Source: Microbacterium gorillae (lineage in GTDB: Bacteria > Actinomycetota > Actinomycetes > Actinomycetales > Microbacteriaceae). From it: 64,000 nt of DNA. The notes below the pieces were generated by a model. The model did no database searches. It saw only the letters and a list, made by a program, of their open reading frames with translations, and was not told where the DNA came from. The DNA is taken from the NCBI RefSeq assembly GCF_000826185.2, contig NZ_LN648873.1, forward strand, positions 329,282 to 393,281, in the 5' to 3' direction. The position numbers and the translations under genes are program-made. This document shows positions 52,645 through 62,791 of the stretch, one piece after another. Each line of letters begins with the position of its first letter. Position 1 is the first letter of the stretch.

Positions 52645-53232
52645 TCACGCGAGCATCGTGAAGACGGACTCGGCGTTGGTCGCGGCCTTGACGAGGCTCG
52701 CGGTGGCCATCGGGGCGAGCGGGGAGTCCTGCGGGCGTCCGCCCCCGGCCAGGAACGCGGCCTGAGCCCGCAACTGCGCGACGACCTCGGTCCGGCGCGG
52801 GACGGCCGGTGGCACGAAGCGCTCCACGGCGTCCGCGAGCGCGGTGAGCGCCGGTGGCTCGAGCGCGACGTTCACCCCGGTACTGCAGTGCACCAGGTCC
52901 ACGAAGACCGTTCCGCCCGAGCCCCGGACACCGAAGACCGCGCGATTGTTGTTGTTCGGGCCGATCGCGATCCGGGTGGCCGAAGCGAGGTCGACCCGGC
53001 GACGGAAGACCCACACCCGCGTTGTCGTGATCGACCCGTGGTCTGCGTCCAGCACGGTGCGCGTGGCCAGCATTCCGGCGAAGATCAGGCACAGGACCGG
53101 AGTCCCGATGAGTGCCCAGGCGCGATTGGCCGGCTGCGTGACGGCGATGATGACGCCGACCACGATCACGACGCCGAAGATGGCGGCACCGATGAGGGTG
53201 GAGGTGCGCGTCTGGGGGAGTCTCAATCGCAT
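52645..53232 (-). CDS. Hypothetical membrane protein with PH-like domain
   Basis: A 195-residue protein: two N-terminal membrane helices (LIGAAIFGVVIVVGVIIAV and ALIGTPVLCLIFAGML), then a beta-rich part (TVLDADHGSITTTRVWVFRRRVDLASATRIAI) recalling bacterial PH-like membrane proteins, and an Ala-rich tail. Start chosen at MRLRLPQ with GAGGGG about 7 nt upstream; an ATG five codons earlier is possible. Convergent with the lipoprotein pair. Function unknown. Confidence 0.6.
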   Translation of the reverse strand: MRLRLPQTRTSTLIGAAIFGVVIVVGVIIAVTQPANRAWALIGTPVLCLIFAGMLATRTVLDADHGSITTTRVWVFRRRVDLASATRIAIGPNNNNRAVFGVRGSGGTVFVDLVHCSTGVNVALEPPALTALADAVERFVPPAVPRRTEVVAQLRAQAAFLAGGGRPQDSPLAPMATASLVKAATNAESVFTMLA

Positions 53233-53314
53233 GTCCCGTCCCCTCATCCGCCGGCCCTCGTCATTCTCGCCTGATGCCCCGGGACGCGGTAGATGGTCTG
53301 CGCTCGGCCTCTGT

Positions 53315-53320
53315 TAGACT
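53315..53320 (+). promoter_or_regulatory. -10 box of rpsD
   Basis: TAGACT followed by a ~150-nt leader before rpsD. The leader could carry autoregulatory structure by S4; none was resolved by eye. Confidence 0.4.
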
Positions 53321-53468
53321 TGATCGGCTCGAACCACAGTTTCGGGCATCCCACACCTTCTGCAGTTCCGTTCGACGCGCCTCGGCGTACGTGTCGTCCG
53401 GGCGAGGGAGTGGAGATACGCCCGTGAGTCACGAAAGTCGCGACCACGTCATCGAAAGGAACAACGTC

Positions 53469-54098
53469 GTGTCGACGAAGTCCCGTACCCGTAGCAAGGC
53501 GCGCCTGTCGCGTTCGCTCGGTGTCGCCCTCACCCCGAAGGCCGCCCGCATCCTCGAGAAGCGTCCTTACGCTCCCGGTGAGCACGGCCGCACCAAGCGC
53601 AAGCAGGACAGCGACTACGCCGTCCGCCTCCGCGAGAAGCAGCGTCTGCGTGCCCAGTACGGCATCCGCGAGAAGCAGCTTCGCATCGCGTTCAACGAGG
53701 CTCGCCGCAGCGAGGGCCTGACCGGTGAGAACCTGGTCGAGCTCCTCGAGGTGCGCCTGGACGCCCTCGTGCTGCGCGCCGGTTTCGCCCGCTCCACCTC
53801 GCAGGCTCGCCAGCTCGTCGTGCACCGTCACATCCTCGTCGACGGCCAGCTCGTGGACCGCCCCTCCTTCCGCGTGAAGCCGGGTCAGACCATCCACGTC
53901 AAGGCCAAGAGCGAGGGCCTCGAGCCCTTCCAGGTCGCGGCCGCCGGCGGACACGCCGACGTCCTGCCCCCGGTCCCGGGTTACCTCGAGGTCGAGCTGG
54001 ACAAGCTGCAGGCCAAGCTGGTCCGCAAGCCGAAGCGTGCCGAGGTTCCGGTCACGTGTGAGGTTCAGCTCGTGGTCGAGTACTACGCAGCTCGCTGA
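53469..54098 (+). CDS. rpsD: 30S ribosomal protein S4
   Basis: A 209-residue S4: N-terminal RSRSKARLSRSLG-like segment (zinc cysteines absent, as in the C-minus form), GEHGRTKRKQDSDYAVRLREKQRLRAQYG and an S4 RNA-binding domain (LVELLEVRLDALVLRAGFARSTSQARQLVVHRHILVDG). GTG start with AAAGGA upstream. It nucleates 30S assembly on 16S rRNA. It stands alone, outside the alpha operon, as in other Microbacteriaceae. Confidence 0.96.
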   Translation: MSTKSRTRSKARLSRSLGVALTPKAARILEKRPYAPGEHGRTKRKQDSDYAVRLREKQRLRAQYGIREKQLRIAFNEARRSEGLTGENLVELLEVRLDALVLRAGFARSTSQARQLVVHRHILVDGQLVDRPSFRVKPGQTIHVKAKSEGLEPFQVAAAGGHADVLPPVPGYLEVELDKLQAKLVRKPKRAEVPVTCEVQLVVEYYAAR

Positions 54099-54115
54099 TC
54101 ACAGCAACCACAGGA

Positions 54116-54141
54116 GAGGCGTCGGGGCAACCCGGCGCCTC
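54116..54141 (+). terminator. Terminator hairpin after rpsD
   Basis: An 11-bp stem (GAGGCGTCGGG / CCCGGCGCCTC, one U-G pair) closed by GCAA, followed by TTCGCGTCT. Confidence 0.8.
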
Positions 54142-54209
54142 TTCGCGTCTACGATGGAGGGATGTCGGTGCGTCCGGCATCCTCTGCGAATCGAACGAAG
54201 GACGGTCCC

Positions 54210-54437
54210 ATGAAGAAGGTGCTCTGGTTCCTGGTCGGCATGGCCGCGGGATTCGTCGCCGCGCACTTCGTCAACAAGGACCCGCGTGGCCGCGAGGCAC
54301 TCGCTGAGCTGGACGCACGGATCAACGAGTTCACCGATCGCATCGGTGAGGCCTACCGCGAGCAGGAGGCGACGCTCTCGGCGATCGTCGATGACGCCGC
54401 GGCATCGGTCAAGAACGCCGCCAAGACCTCCCTCTGA
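54210..54437 (+). CDS. Small membrane-anchored protein upstream of alaS
   Basis: A 75-residue protein: N-terminal hydrophobic segment (KKVLWFLVGMAAGFVAAHFV) and a charged helical rest, like YtxH-type small proteins. GAAGGA precedes the ATG. It lies 46 nt before alaS, a position held by similar small proteins in related genomes. Function unknown. Confidence 0.7.
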   Translation: MKKVLWFLVGMAAGFVAAHFVNKDPRGREALAELDARINEFTDRIGEAYREQEATLSAIVDDAAASVKNAAKTSL

Positions 54438-54483
54438 GCACCCCAGGCCCACGGGCCGCATCACAAGGACACGATCCACACCC

Positions 54484-57144
54484 ATGAAGACCGCGGACAT
54501 CGCGCAGCGCTATCTCGACTTTTTCCAGCGCAAGAACCACACCATCGTCCCCTCCGCGTCGCTGGTCAGCGACGACCCGTCGATCCTGTTCACGATCGCC
54601 GGTATGGTGCCGTTCATCCCGTACCTGACCGGTGTGGTGCCGGCGCCGTACCCGCGCGCCGCAGACGTGCAGAAGTGCATCCGCACCAACGACATCGAAG
54701 AGGTCGGCAAGACCGCCCGTCACGGCACGTTCTTCCAGATGCTCGGCAACTGGTCCTTCGGTGACTACTTCAAGGAGGGCGCCATCACGATGGCGTGGGA
54801 GTTCCTCACCTCCGCCGAGGAATACGGTGGACTGGGCTTCGACCCGGACCGCCTCTGGGTGACGGTCTTCGAGACCGACGACGAGGCCGAGTCGATCTGG
54901 CGCGACGTGGTCGGTCTGCCCGCCGAACGCATCCAGCGTCTCGGGCGCGCGGACAACTACTGGCACACCGGCCAGCCCGGCCCCGGCGGTCCGGACTCGG
55001 AGATCTTCTACGACCGCGGCCCGGAGTACGGCAAGGACGGCGGCCCGGCCGCCGACGATGACCGCTACATGGAGATCTGGAACCTGGTCTTCATGCAGGA
55101 CCTCATCACGAACGTCCGCTCCGGCGTCGACTTCGACATCGTCGGCGAGCTGCCGCACAAGAACATCGACACCGGCATGGGTCTCGAGCGCATCGCGTTC
55201 CTCAAGCAGGGCGTCGAGAACATGTACGAGATCGACCAGGTCCGTCCGGTCCTGGACAAGGCCGTCGAGCTCTCCGGTCGCGCGTACGGCGCCGACCACG
55301 CCGACGACGTCCGCTTCCGCGTGATCGCCGACCACGTGCGGTCCGCCCTGATGCTGCTCTCGGACGGCGTGACGCCCTCGAATGAGGGCCGCGGTTACAT
55401 CCTGCGTCGCCTGATGCGTCGCACGATCCGCTCGATGCGCCTGCTGGGCGTGGAGCGGGCGACCTTCCCCGAGCTCTTCCCCGTCTCGCGCGACGCGATG
55501 AAGGCCGGTTACCCGGTCGTGGAGAGCGACTGGGAGCGCATCTCGACGTACGCCTATGCCGAGGAGCAGACGTTCCTGCGCACGCTCGCCTCCGGTTCGG
55601 CGATCCTGGACGAGGCCGTCGAAGCCACCAAGAAGTCCGGTTCGGCGGCGCTGGCCGGTGACGAGGCCTTCCTGCTGCACGATACCTACGGCTTCCCGAT
55701 CGACCTCACGGTCGAGATCGCGGAGGAGGCCGGACTCAGCGTCGACCGCGACGCGTTCAACGAGCTCATGCAGGCCCAGCGCGCCCGCGCCAAGGCCGAC
55801 GCGAAGAGCCGCAAGCGCGCGATCGCCGACCTCAGCGTGTACCGCGACTTCCGTGCGCAGGGTGAGACGGTCTTCACCGGGTACACCGAGCTGGAGACCG
55901 GATCGCGCGTGCTCGGCATCCTCGTGGACGGCCTCAGCGTCGACCGCGCCGGAGTCGGCACGGTGGCCGAGGTCATCCTCGCCGAGACCGCGCTGTACGC
56001 CGAATCCGGCGGCCAGGTCGCCGACAAGGGCGTCATCGTCGGTCCCGGCTACGAGCTGGATGTCCTGGACGTGCAGAAGCCCGTACCGGGCCTGGTCAGC
56101 CACACCGTCGAGGTCATCGACGGTGAGGTCGCGGTCGGCATGGCCGCGACGACCGTGGTGGACGCCGCGAACCGTCACGCCGCGCGCCAGGCGCACTCCG
56201 CGACGCACCTCGTGCACGCGGCCCTGCGCGACACGCTCGGCAAGTCGGCGACGCAGTCCGGTTCGCTGAACCGCGCCGGATACATGCGCTTCGACTTCTC
56301 CTGGAGCCAGGCGCTGTCCGGTGCCACGAAGAGCGAGATCGAGGAGATCACGAACAACGCGATCGCCGCGAATCTCGAGGTGACCACCCGCGTGATGTCG
56401 CTGGATGAGGCCAAGGCCGCCGGTGCGATGGCGCTGTTCGGTGAGAAGTACGGCTCGGTCGTGCGCATGGTCGACATCGGCGGTCCCTGGTCGCGCGAAC
56501 TCTGCGCTGGAACGCACGTCGCCGCCAGCTCGGAGATCGGGCTCGTCAGCCTGATCGGCGAGTCCTCCGTGGGTGCGTCGAACCGTCGCGTCGAGGCGCT
56601 CGTGGGCCAGGACGCGTTCCGCGAACTCGTCGCCGAGCGCACGCTCGTGAACGAGCTGACGGCATCCCTGAAGACGCCGCGCGACCAGCTCACGTCCCGC
56701 ATCGCGGAGCTGTCCGCGAACCTCAAGACCGCGGAGAAGAAGATCGCCGCGTTCGAGGCGCGTGCCCTGGCGGACCAGGTTCCGGCGCTGGCGCAGACCG
56801 CATCCGCGGAAGGCCCGTACCAGGTCGTCACCGCCGACCTCGGCGCGGTCGGCTCCGCAGACGACGTCCGCTCCCTGGTGAACTCCGTGCGTGAGCGCCT
56901 GGGCTCCGTGCCCGCCGTCGTCGCTCTCGCGGGTGTCGCCGGTGAGCGTCCGACCGTGGTGGTTGCGACCAACCCGGCAGCCCGTGACGCGGGCGCGAAG
57001 GCCGGAGCCCTCGCCAAGATCGCCGCCGGCGTGCTCGGCGGTGGCGGTGGCGGTCGCGACGACATGGCTCAGGGCGGTGGCACCGATGCCTCCGCGGTCG
57101 ACGCCGCGCTGCGCGCCGTTCGCGACGAGCTCGGGCGGGCATGA
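54484..57144 (+). CDS. alaS: Alanyl-tRNA synthetase
   Basis: An 886-residue AlaRS: class II catalytic core starting MKTADIAQRYLDFFQRKNHTIVPSAS (given in two parts: MKTADIAQRYLD, FFQRKNHTIV), motif RKCIRTNDIEE-like VQKCIRTND, GTFFQMLGNWSFGDYFKE, then the editing domain with HSATHLVHAAL and CAGTHV zinc ligands, and a Gly-rich C-terminal DHHA1 domain (GGGGGGRDDMAQGGG). ATG start at MKTADIAQ. Its stop overlaps the ruvX start by 4 bp, starting a coupled run alaS-ruvX-mltG. Confidence 0.97.
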   Translation: MKTADIAQRYLDFFQRKNHTIVPSASLVSDDPSILFTIAGMVPFIPYLTGVVPAPYPRAADVQKCIRTNDIEEVGKTARHGTFFQMLGNWSFGDYFKEGAITMAWEFLTSAEEYGGLGFDPDRLWVTVFETDDEAESIWRDVVGLPAERIQRLGRADNYWHTGQPGPGGPDSEIFYDRGPEYGKDGGPAADDDRYMEIWNLVFMQDLITNVRSGVDFDIVGELPHKNIDTGMGLERIAFLKQGVENMYEIDQVRPVLDKAVELSGRAYGADHADDVRFRVIADHVRSALMLLSDGVTPSNEGRGYILRRLMRRTIRSMRLLGVERATFPELFPVSRDAMKAGYPVVESDWERISTYAYAEEQTFLRTLASGSAILDEAVEATKKSGSAALAGDEAFLLHDTYGFPIDLTVEIAEEAGLSVDRDAFNELMQAQRARAKADAKSRKRAIADLSVYRDFRAQGETVFTGYTELETGSRVLGILVDGLSVDRAGVGTVAEVILAETALYAESGGQVADKGVIVGPGYELDVLDVQKPVPGLVSHTVEVIDGEVAVGMAATTVVDAANRHAARQAHSATHLVHAALRDTLGKSATQSGSLNRAGYMRFDFSWSQALSGATKSEIEEITNNAIAANLEVTTRVMSLDEAKAAGAMALFGEKYGSVVRMVDIGGPWSRELCAGTHVAASSEIGLVSLIGESSVGASNRRVEALVGQDAFRELVAERTLVNELTASLKTPRDQLTSRIAELSANLKTAEKKIAAFEARALADQVPALAQTASAEGPYQVVTADLGAVGSADDVRSLVNSVRERLGSVPAVVALAGVAGERPTVVVATNPAARDAGAKAGALAKIAAGVLGGGGGGRDDMAQGGGTDASAVDAALRAVRDELGRA

Positions 57145-57608
57145 CGGACTTCCGCCGCGGCGTGCGGATCGGCGTCGACGTGGGCAAGGCCCGCGTCGGC
57201 GTGGCACGCTGCGATCCGGACGGCATGCTCGCGACACCGGTGGAGACCGTTCCGCGGGACGATGCCGCGGTGGCGCGCGTCCTCGCCATCGCCGCGGAGC
57301 AGGACGCGGTGGCGATCGTGGTCGGCCTGCCCCTGAACCTGCGCGGCGAGGACACCCCCTCGACCGCGGACGCGCGCGCCTTCGCGGCCGCGCTCCGGGC
57401 CGCAGACCTGCCGGTCCACATGATCGACGAACGTCTGACAACGGTGTCCGCGCACAGCCAATTGCGCAGCGTGGGTCGAAACCAGAAGCAGTCCCGTGGC
57501 ATCGTGGACCAGGTCGCCGCCGTGGTGCTGCTGCAGCAGGCGATCGACATCGAGAAGCGCACCGGTAACCCGGCCGGTGAACCCGTCCCACCCCAGGAGC
57601 AGGTGTGA
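57141..57608 (+). CDS. ruvX: Putative pre-16S rRNA nuclease / Holliday junction resolvase RuvX (YqgF)
   Basis: A 155-residue RNase H-fold protein of the YqgF family: RIGVDVGKARVGVARCDPDG at the N-terminus with the first catalytic Asp, VVGLPLNLRGED in the middle and DERLTTVSA plus a C-terminal Asp (IVDQVAAVVLLQQAID). The family processes 16S rRNA 5' ends; a resolvase role is older inference. Overlaps alaS and mltG by 4 bp each. Confidence 0.94.
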   Translation: MTDFRRGVRIGVDVGKARVGVARCDPDGMLATPVETVPRDDAAVARVLAIAAEQDAVAIVVGLPLNLRGEDTPSTADARAFAAALRAADLPVHMIDERLTTVSAHSQLRSVGRNQKQSRGIVDQVAAVVLLQQAIDIEKRTGNPAGEPVPPQEQV

Positions 57609-59032
57609 GCACACCCTCGGACCCCCGTCCCGACGACGCGACGCCCCGATCACGACGCGAGCTGCGCGAATCCGCGGCGCGCGGCGACTCACCCGAGACC
57701 GGACGACGCGTCCCGGTTCCGCCCCCGGTGGTCGCACCGGCTGAGGCGAACGAAGCGACGCGCGCCCTCCCGATTCAGCAGGCGGAGCCGACGGTGGTCT
57801 CCGCCTCCTCGTTGCGTGACGGGAACGACGGCACCGGCGAGGAGCGTCGCGCTCGGGGACGCGCCGACGTTCACGGCGACGGTCTGACGGACATGGCCGA
57901 CCTGTTCAGCGGAGAGCCGGTTCGGCCCGTGGACAAGCAGAAGAAGCGCCGCGGACGTCGCCGCGGCTGCCTCTGGGCGTTCCTGATCGTCCTCGTCATC
58001 CTGGGCGCGATCGCCGGCGCCGGGGCCGTGGTCTGGAACGTGTACGGCGAGCAGATCAAGTCCTTCATGGGTGTTTCCGAACCGCTGGACTACGCCGCCG
58101 GCCAGGAGGGCGCCGAGACGAGCATCCAGATCAGCAGCGGCGACACGGGACGCGTGATCTCGACCACGCTGTTCCAGGCCGGAGTCACCAAGACCGACAC
58201 GGCGTTCTACCAGTACCTGGTCAAGTCGGGGAAGAACCCGGACTTCTACCCGGGCGTGTACCGGGTGCACGAGAAGATGACCTCCGCTGCGGCCCTGACG
58301 GCACTCCAGGACCCCGCGAATCGGCTGGAGAACTCGCTGCTGGTGCGCGAGGGAGACTCGACCCAGACGATCCTGCCCGCCCTGGCCGAGGTGCTGGGCG
58401 TGGACGCGAAAGAGGTCACCGCCGCCGCCGCGAAGCCGAAGGACTTCGGCGTGAACGCGTCGTCGTTGGAGGGGTGGCTGTTCCCGGCGACGTACGAGTT
58501 CGACAAGGGCACCTCCGTCCACGACGCACTGCAGAAGATGGTCGACCGGATGAACCAGTCCCTGGATCAGATCGGCGTACCGAAGGATGACCGCCAGCGG
58601 ATCCTGACGATCGCCTCGATCGTGCAGCGCGAGGGTCGCACGGACGACTTCCCGAAGGTCGCTCGCGTGATCATGAACCGTCTGGCCCCGGACAACACCG
58701 AGACCCACGGTCTGCTGCAGATGGACTCCACGGTCGCCTATGGCGTCGGCAAGATGCACAACGGCGTGGTCTCCACCACGGACGAGGACCGTGCCAACGA
58801 CAACCCGTACAACACGTACCTGCACCCGGGCCTGCCGGCCGGGCCCATCGCGAGCCCGGGCGATGCGGCCATCACCGCCGCCCTGCATCCGGCGGACGGT
58901 CCGTGGTACTACTTCGTCACGGTGAACCTCGACACCGGCGAGACGCTCTTCGCCAAGACCTATGCCGAGCAGGAGGCGAACGAGAAGAAGTGGCACGAGT
59001 GGTGTGCTGCGAATCCGGACTCGGGGTGCTGA
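57605..59032 (+). CDS. mltG: Endolytic murein transglycosylase MltG
   Basis: A 475-residue YceG/MltG protein: ~115-residue cytoplasmic N-terminus rich in Pro/Ala/Arg, one membrane helix (CLWAFLIVLVILGAIAGAGAVVW), a LysM-like subdomain and the catalytic domain with the glutamate of LTIASIVQREGR and LLQMDSTVAYGVG. It cuts nascent glycan strands and so sets peptidoglycan chain length. GTG start overlapping ruvX; aroE follows within 6 nt. Confidence 0.95.
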   Translation: MSTPSDPRPDDATPRSRRELRESAARGDSPETGRRVPVPPPVVAPAEANEATRALPIQQAEPTVVSASSLRDGNDGTGEERRARGRADVHGDGLTDMADLFSGEPVRPVDKQKKRRGRRRGCLWAFLIVLVILGAIAGAGAVVWNVYGEQIKSFMGVSEPLDYAAGQEGAETSIQISSGDTGRVISTTLFQAGVTKTDTAFYQYLVKSGKNPDFYPGVYRVHEKMTSAAALTALQDPANRLENSLLVREGDSTQTILPALAEVLGVDAKEVTAAAAKPKDFGVNASSLEGWLFPATYEFDKGTSVHDALQKMVDRMNQSLDQIGVPKDDRQRILTIASIVQREGRTDDFPKVARVIMNRLAPDNTETHGLLQMDSTVAYGVGKMHNGVVSTTDEDRANDNPYNTYLHPGLPAGPIASPGDAAITAALHPADGPWYYFVTVNLDTGETLFAKTYAEQEANEKKWHEWCAANPDSGC

Positions 59033-59037
59033 ACGCG

Positions 59038-59868
59038 ATGACCCGCCTGGAGGTCTGGGGCGATCCGATCGACCACAGTCGCTCGCCCGCGCTGCACGGC
59101 GCCGCCTATCGGGCTCTGGGCCTGGACTGGGAGTACGGTCGCCGGCGGGTGTCGGAGGAGAGCTTCGAGCGGGAGTTCGTCACGGCGCGTGCCGAACTGC
59201 GCGGACTGTCGCTGACCATGCCCCTGAAGGACTGCGCCTACGCCGCCGGCCCGTGGCGTGACGCGCGCGCCATTCGCACGGGCGTCGCCAACACGCTGCT
59301 GCTGACCGAAGCCGAACCACGGGCGTTCAACACCGACGTCGGCGGACTCGTGCTGGCGCTGGCTGAGCATGACGTGACCGAACCCCGCACGGCCCGCATC
59401 ATCGGGTCCGGGGCGACGGCGTCCTCGGCCGTGGTCGCCTTCGCGGAGGCGGGCGTGCGCGACCTCGAGGTGGTGGCGCGCAGTGCGCTGAAGGCGGCGG
59501 CGATCGCGGAACAGGCCGCCGATCTCGGGATACGAGCGACAGTGCGCGCGTTGGATGAGACCGGCGCGATGACGCCGGTCGACGCCACCATCGCCACCCT
59601 CCCCGGCGGCACCGAACTCGCTGCCGACGTGAACAGCGCGCTCGCCGAGAACGGCGGCGCGCTCGTGGACGTCGTGTATGCGCCGTGGCCCTCGGCGCTG
59701 GCGCTGGCGTGGCAGAGTGCCGGTCGTCCGGTCGCGTCGGGACTGGACATGCTGCTGCACCAGGCGCTCCTGCAGGTACGGATCTTCGTGACCGGCGAGG
59801 TGGCCGAGCCGTTGCCGAACGAGAGCGTCATATTGGCGGAGATGCGCTCGGCGCTCATGGGAGACTAG
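59038..59868 (+). CDS. aroE: Shikimate dehydrogenase
   Basis: A 276-residue AroE: shikimate-binding [21 protein letters not shown], catalytic lysine in [17 protein letters not shown] with the paired Asp, and NADP-binding [17 protein letters not shown]. It reduces 3-dehydroshikimate to shikimate. ATG start given; an in-frame GTG 12 nt earlier overlaps mltG. First gene of the aroE-aroC-aroK-aroB run. Confidence 0.93.
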   Translation: MTRLEVWGDPIDHSRSPALHGAAYRALGLDWEYGRRRVSEESFEREFVTARAELRGLSLTMPLKDCAYAAGPWRDARAIRTGVANTLLLTEAEPRAFNTDVGGLVLALAEHDVTEPRTARIIGSGATASSAVVAFAEAGVRDLEVVARSALKAAAIAEQAADLGIRATVRALDETGAMTPVDATIATLPGGTELAADVNSALAENGGALVDVVYAPWPSALALAWQSAGRPVASGLDMLLHQALLQVRIFVTGEVAEPLPNESVILAEMRSALMGD

Positions 59869-59872
59869 AGCA

Positions 59873-61093
59873 ATGCTCCGCGTCCTCACTGCCGGTGAAT
59901 CCCACGGCCCCGAACTCGTCGCGATGATGGAGGGACTGCCGGCCGGCGTCCCGGTCCGTCTCGATGACATCCGCGCCGACCTCGCCCGCCGGAAGCTCGG
60001 TTACGGACGTGGATCGCGCATGAAGTTCGAGCAGGACGAGCTCCACCTGAGCGGTGGCGTGCGCCACGGATACTCCCTGGGCGGTCCGATCGCGTTGCGC
60101 ATCGGCAACACCGAATGGCCCAAGTGGACCGAGGTCATGAACCCGGAACCGACGGAGCTGACCGAGAAGTCCCGCGGACGCGGCGCGGCCCTGACCCGTC
60201 CGCGCCCGGGTCACGCCGACCTGGTGGGCATGCAGAAGTACGGTTTCGACGAGGCTCGCCCGATCCTGGAGCGTGCCAGCGCCCGCGAGACCGCCGCCCG
60301 TGTCGCGCTGGGTGCGATCGCGAAGTCGTTCCTGTCGGAGTTGGGGATTCGGCTGGTCAGCCACACCCTGTCCATGGGTCCGGTCGCCGTCCCGGATGGC
60401 GCGCCGCTGCCGACGCCGGACGATGTCGATGCCCTGGACGCCGACCCGCTGCGGTGCTTCGACGCGGCCACCAGCGAGCGCATGGTCGCCGAGGTGGATG
60501 AGGCGAAGAAGACCGGCGACACGGTGGGCGGCATCGTCGAGGTCCTGGCCTACGGCCTGCCGCCGGGGCTCGGTTCGCACGTGCAGTGGGACCGACGCCT
60601 GGATGGCAAGCTCGCCCAGGCCGTGATGAGCATCCAGGCCATCAAGGCGGTGGAGATCGGTGACGGTTTCGTCACCACGACCCGTCGCGGATCCGCGGCG
60701 CACGACGAGCTCTACGCCGCGGCTGACGGCATCACCCGGTCCTCGGACAAGGCGGGCGGCATCGAGGGCGGCATGTCCACGGGCACCGTGCTGCGTGTGA
60801 AGGCCGGTATGAAGCCGATCGCGACGGTTCCGCACTCGCTGCACACCGTTGACATCGCCACGGGCGAGGAATCCGGCGCCCACCACCAGCGCTCCGACAT
60901 CAGTGCCGTCCCGGCCGCGGGCGTCGTGGCGGAGGCCATGGTCGCGATCACGCTCGCCGACGCCGTCCTGGAGAAGTTCGGTGGGGATTCGGTGGAGGAG
61001 ACCCGACGCAACCTGCAGGCGTACCTCGCGGCCATCCCGGAGTCGCTGCGCACCGCGACGGCGAGCGATCCGTCGCTGACCACCGGTGCCTGA
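59873..61093 (+). CDS. aroC: Chorismate synthase
   Basis: A 406-residue AroC with [24 protein letters not shown] at the start, [26 protein letters not shown], and the FMN-site region [11 protein letters not shown]. Makes chorismate from EPSP using reduced FMN. Four nt after aroE; its end overlaps aroK by 8 bp. Confidence 0.97.
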   Translation: MLRVLTAGESHGPELVAMMEGLPAGVPVRLDDIRADLARRKLGYGRGSRMKFEQDELHLSGGVRHGYSLGGPIALRIGNTEWPKWTEVMNPEPTELTEKSRGRGAALTRPRPGHADLVGMQKYGFDEARPILERASARETAARVALGAIAKSFLSELGIRLVSHTLSMGPVAVPDGAPLPTPDDVDALDADPLRCFDAATSERMVAEVDEAKKTGDTVGGIVEVLAYGLPPGLGSHVQWDRRLDGKLAQAVMSIQAIKAVEIGDGFVTTTRRGSAAHDELYAAADGITRSSDKAGGIEGGMSTGTVLRVKAGMKPIATVPHSLHTVDIATGEESGAHHQRSDISAVPAAGVVAEAMVAITLADAVLEKFGGDSVEETRRNLQAYLAAIPESLRTATASDPSLTTGA

Positions 61094-61601
61094 GGTCTCC
61101 CGCGCACTCGTGCTGGTCGGTCCGATGGGGGCCGGCAAGAGCAGCATCGGGCGCAAGCTCGCCAAGCTCATCGGGACGACGTTCACCGACACCGATGCGG
61201 TGATCGTGCGCGAGCACGGGGCCATCGCGGACCTGTTCGCCACGCACGGGGAAGCGCACTTCCGTGCCATCGAGGAGCGGACGGTCGCCGAGGCGGTCGC
61301 CGCCGGCGGCATCGTGGCACTCGGCGGTGGCGCGGTGATGTCCGCCGCGACCCGTGCGGTGCTGCGGGATCACGACGTGGTGCTGCTCACCGTGCGCCCC
61401 GAAGTGGTGGCGCGCCGGATCTCCGGCGCGGCGCGGCCCCTGCTGAACGCGGGTGACGCGATGACCGAATGGACCCGCATCATGCAGGCGCGGCGTCCGC
61501 TGTACGACGAGGTCGCCGACGCGACCTTCGACACGTCCACGGGCCACATCTCGGCCGTCGTGGAGAGCATCGCCGACTGGGCGAAGGAGAGGCAGTCATG
61601 A
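61086..61601 (+). CDS. aroK: Shikimate kinase
   Basis: A 171-residue kinase: P-loop [15 protein letters not shown], shikimate-binding Asp in [22 protein letters not shown] and lid arginines ([14 protein letters not shown]). Phosphorylates shikimate at O3. GTG start overlapping aroC; the stop overlaps the aroB ATG. Confidence 0.96.
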   Translation: MPEVSRALVLVGPMGAGKSSIGRKLAKLIGTTFTDTDAVIVREHGAIADLFATHGEAHFRAIEERTVAEAVAAGGIVALGGGAVMSAATRAVLRDHDVVLLTVRPEVVARRISGAARPLLNAGDAMTEWTRIMQARRPLYDEVADATFDTSTGHISAVVESIADWAKERQS

Positions 61602-62713
61602 CCGAGACCACCATTCACGTCAGCGGCGAACCGGGCTACGACGTCGTGATCGGTTCCGGCGTGCTCGCTCGCCTCGGCGCGACGCTCCCGGCCGCGGCTC
61701 GCAAGGTCCTCGTGGTGCACCCGCCGACCCTCGCCGCGCAGGCCGAGGAGCTGCGCGCGACGCTCATGGGCGACCGCGAGGTGATCCTCGCGGAGGTGCC
61801 CGACGCCGAGGCCGGCAAGCGCATCGAGGTCGCCGCGTTCTGCTGGCAGATCATGGGCAAGAGCGATTTCACCCGGACCGACGCCGTCGTGGGCTTCGGC
61901 GGCGGTGCGGTCACCGACCTCGCCGGTTTCGTCGCCGCCACGTGGCTGCGCGGTGTCCCGGTCGTGCAGGTGCCGACGACCGTGCTCGGCATGGTGGACG
62001 CATCGGTCGGCGGTAAGACCGGCGTGAACACGGCAGAGGGCAAGAACCTCGTCGGTGCCTTCTGGGCCCCCCACGCCGTGCTGGCCGACCTGGACCTGCT
62101 CCGGACGCTCTCGCGCAACGAGGCGGTCGCCGGGTTCGCCGAGGTCGTCAAGGCCGGCTTCATCCGATACCCGGAGATCCTCGACATCGTGCGGGCGGAC
62201 CCGGAGAAGGCCGTGGATCCCACCACCGCGGAGTTCCGTCGCTGCATCGAGCTCGCGATCCGGATGAAGGCCGACGTCGTGGGGGAGGACTTCCGCGAGG
62301 CGGGACTGCGCGAGATCTTGAACTACGGCCACACGCTCGCGCACGCGATCGAACATGCCGAACGGTACGGCTGGCGCCACGGCGCGGCGGTCTCCGTCGG
62401 CATGATGTACGCCGCCGAGCTGTCCCGCCTGGCCGGGCGACTCAGCGACGAGGCGGTGGATCTGCACCGGGAGGTGCTGACCCTGCTCGGGCTGCCGACG
62501 CAGTACCGCGCCGGCGCGTGGCCGGGCCTGCTGGCCACGATGCAGCGCGACAAGAAGTCTCGCGGCGGCATGCTCCGTTTCATCGTGCTCGACGATATCG
62601 CGCGTCCCACCGTGCTGCAGGCCCCGGACGAGTCCCTGCTGTTCGCGGCGTACCAGGAGATCGCCGAGGACCCGCGCAACGCGATCCGCGCCACCGGCGT
62701 CAAGCTCGGCTGA
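61598..62713 (+). CDS. aroB: 3-dehydroquinate synthase
   Basis: A 371-residue AroB with NAD- and metal-binding blocks GFGGGAVTDLAGFVAATWLRG, VPTTVLGMVDASVGGKTGVN, EVVKAGFIRYP and NYGHTLAHAIEH. It cyclises DAHP to 3-dehydroquinate. ATG overlaps the aroK stop. Last gene of the shikimate operon; aroQ (dehydroquinase) is not in the window. Confidence 0.97.
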   Translation: MTETTIHVSGEPGYDVVIGSGVLARLGATLPAAARKVLVVHPPTLAAQAEELRATLMGDREVILAEVPDAEAGKRIEVAAFCWQIMGKSDFTRTDAVVGFGGGAVTDLAGFVAATWLRGVPVVQVPTTVLGMVDASVGGKTGVNTAEGKNLVGAFWAPHAVLADLDLLRTLSRNEAVAGFAEVVKAGFIRYPEILDIVRADPEKAVDPTTAEFRRCIELAIRMKADVVGEDFREAGLREILNYGHTLAHAIEHAERYGWRHGAAVSVGMMYAAELSRLAGRLSDEAVDLHREVLTLLGLPTQYRAGAWPGLLATMQRDKKSRGGMLRFIVLDDIARPTVLQAPDESLLFAAYQEIAEDPRNAIRATGVKLG

Positions 62714-62791
62714 CGCGCGTCCGGCTCGGTACCCGCTGAGGTCGGGGAGTTCGCGTTCGCGCTCGGGTGAGCGGTTCGCCCGATTCGCGGC

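Noticed and set aside
54409..57612. A 1067-codon open frame on the minus strand
   Set aside because: It is antisense to alaS and ruvX, both certain genes; long antisense frames arise from GC-rich third positions.
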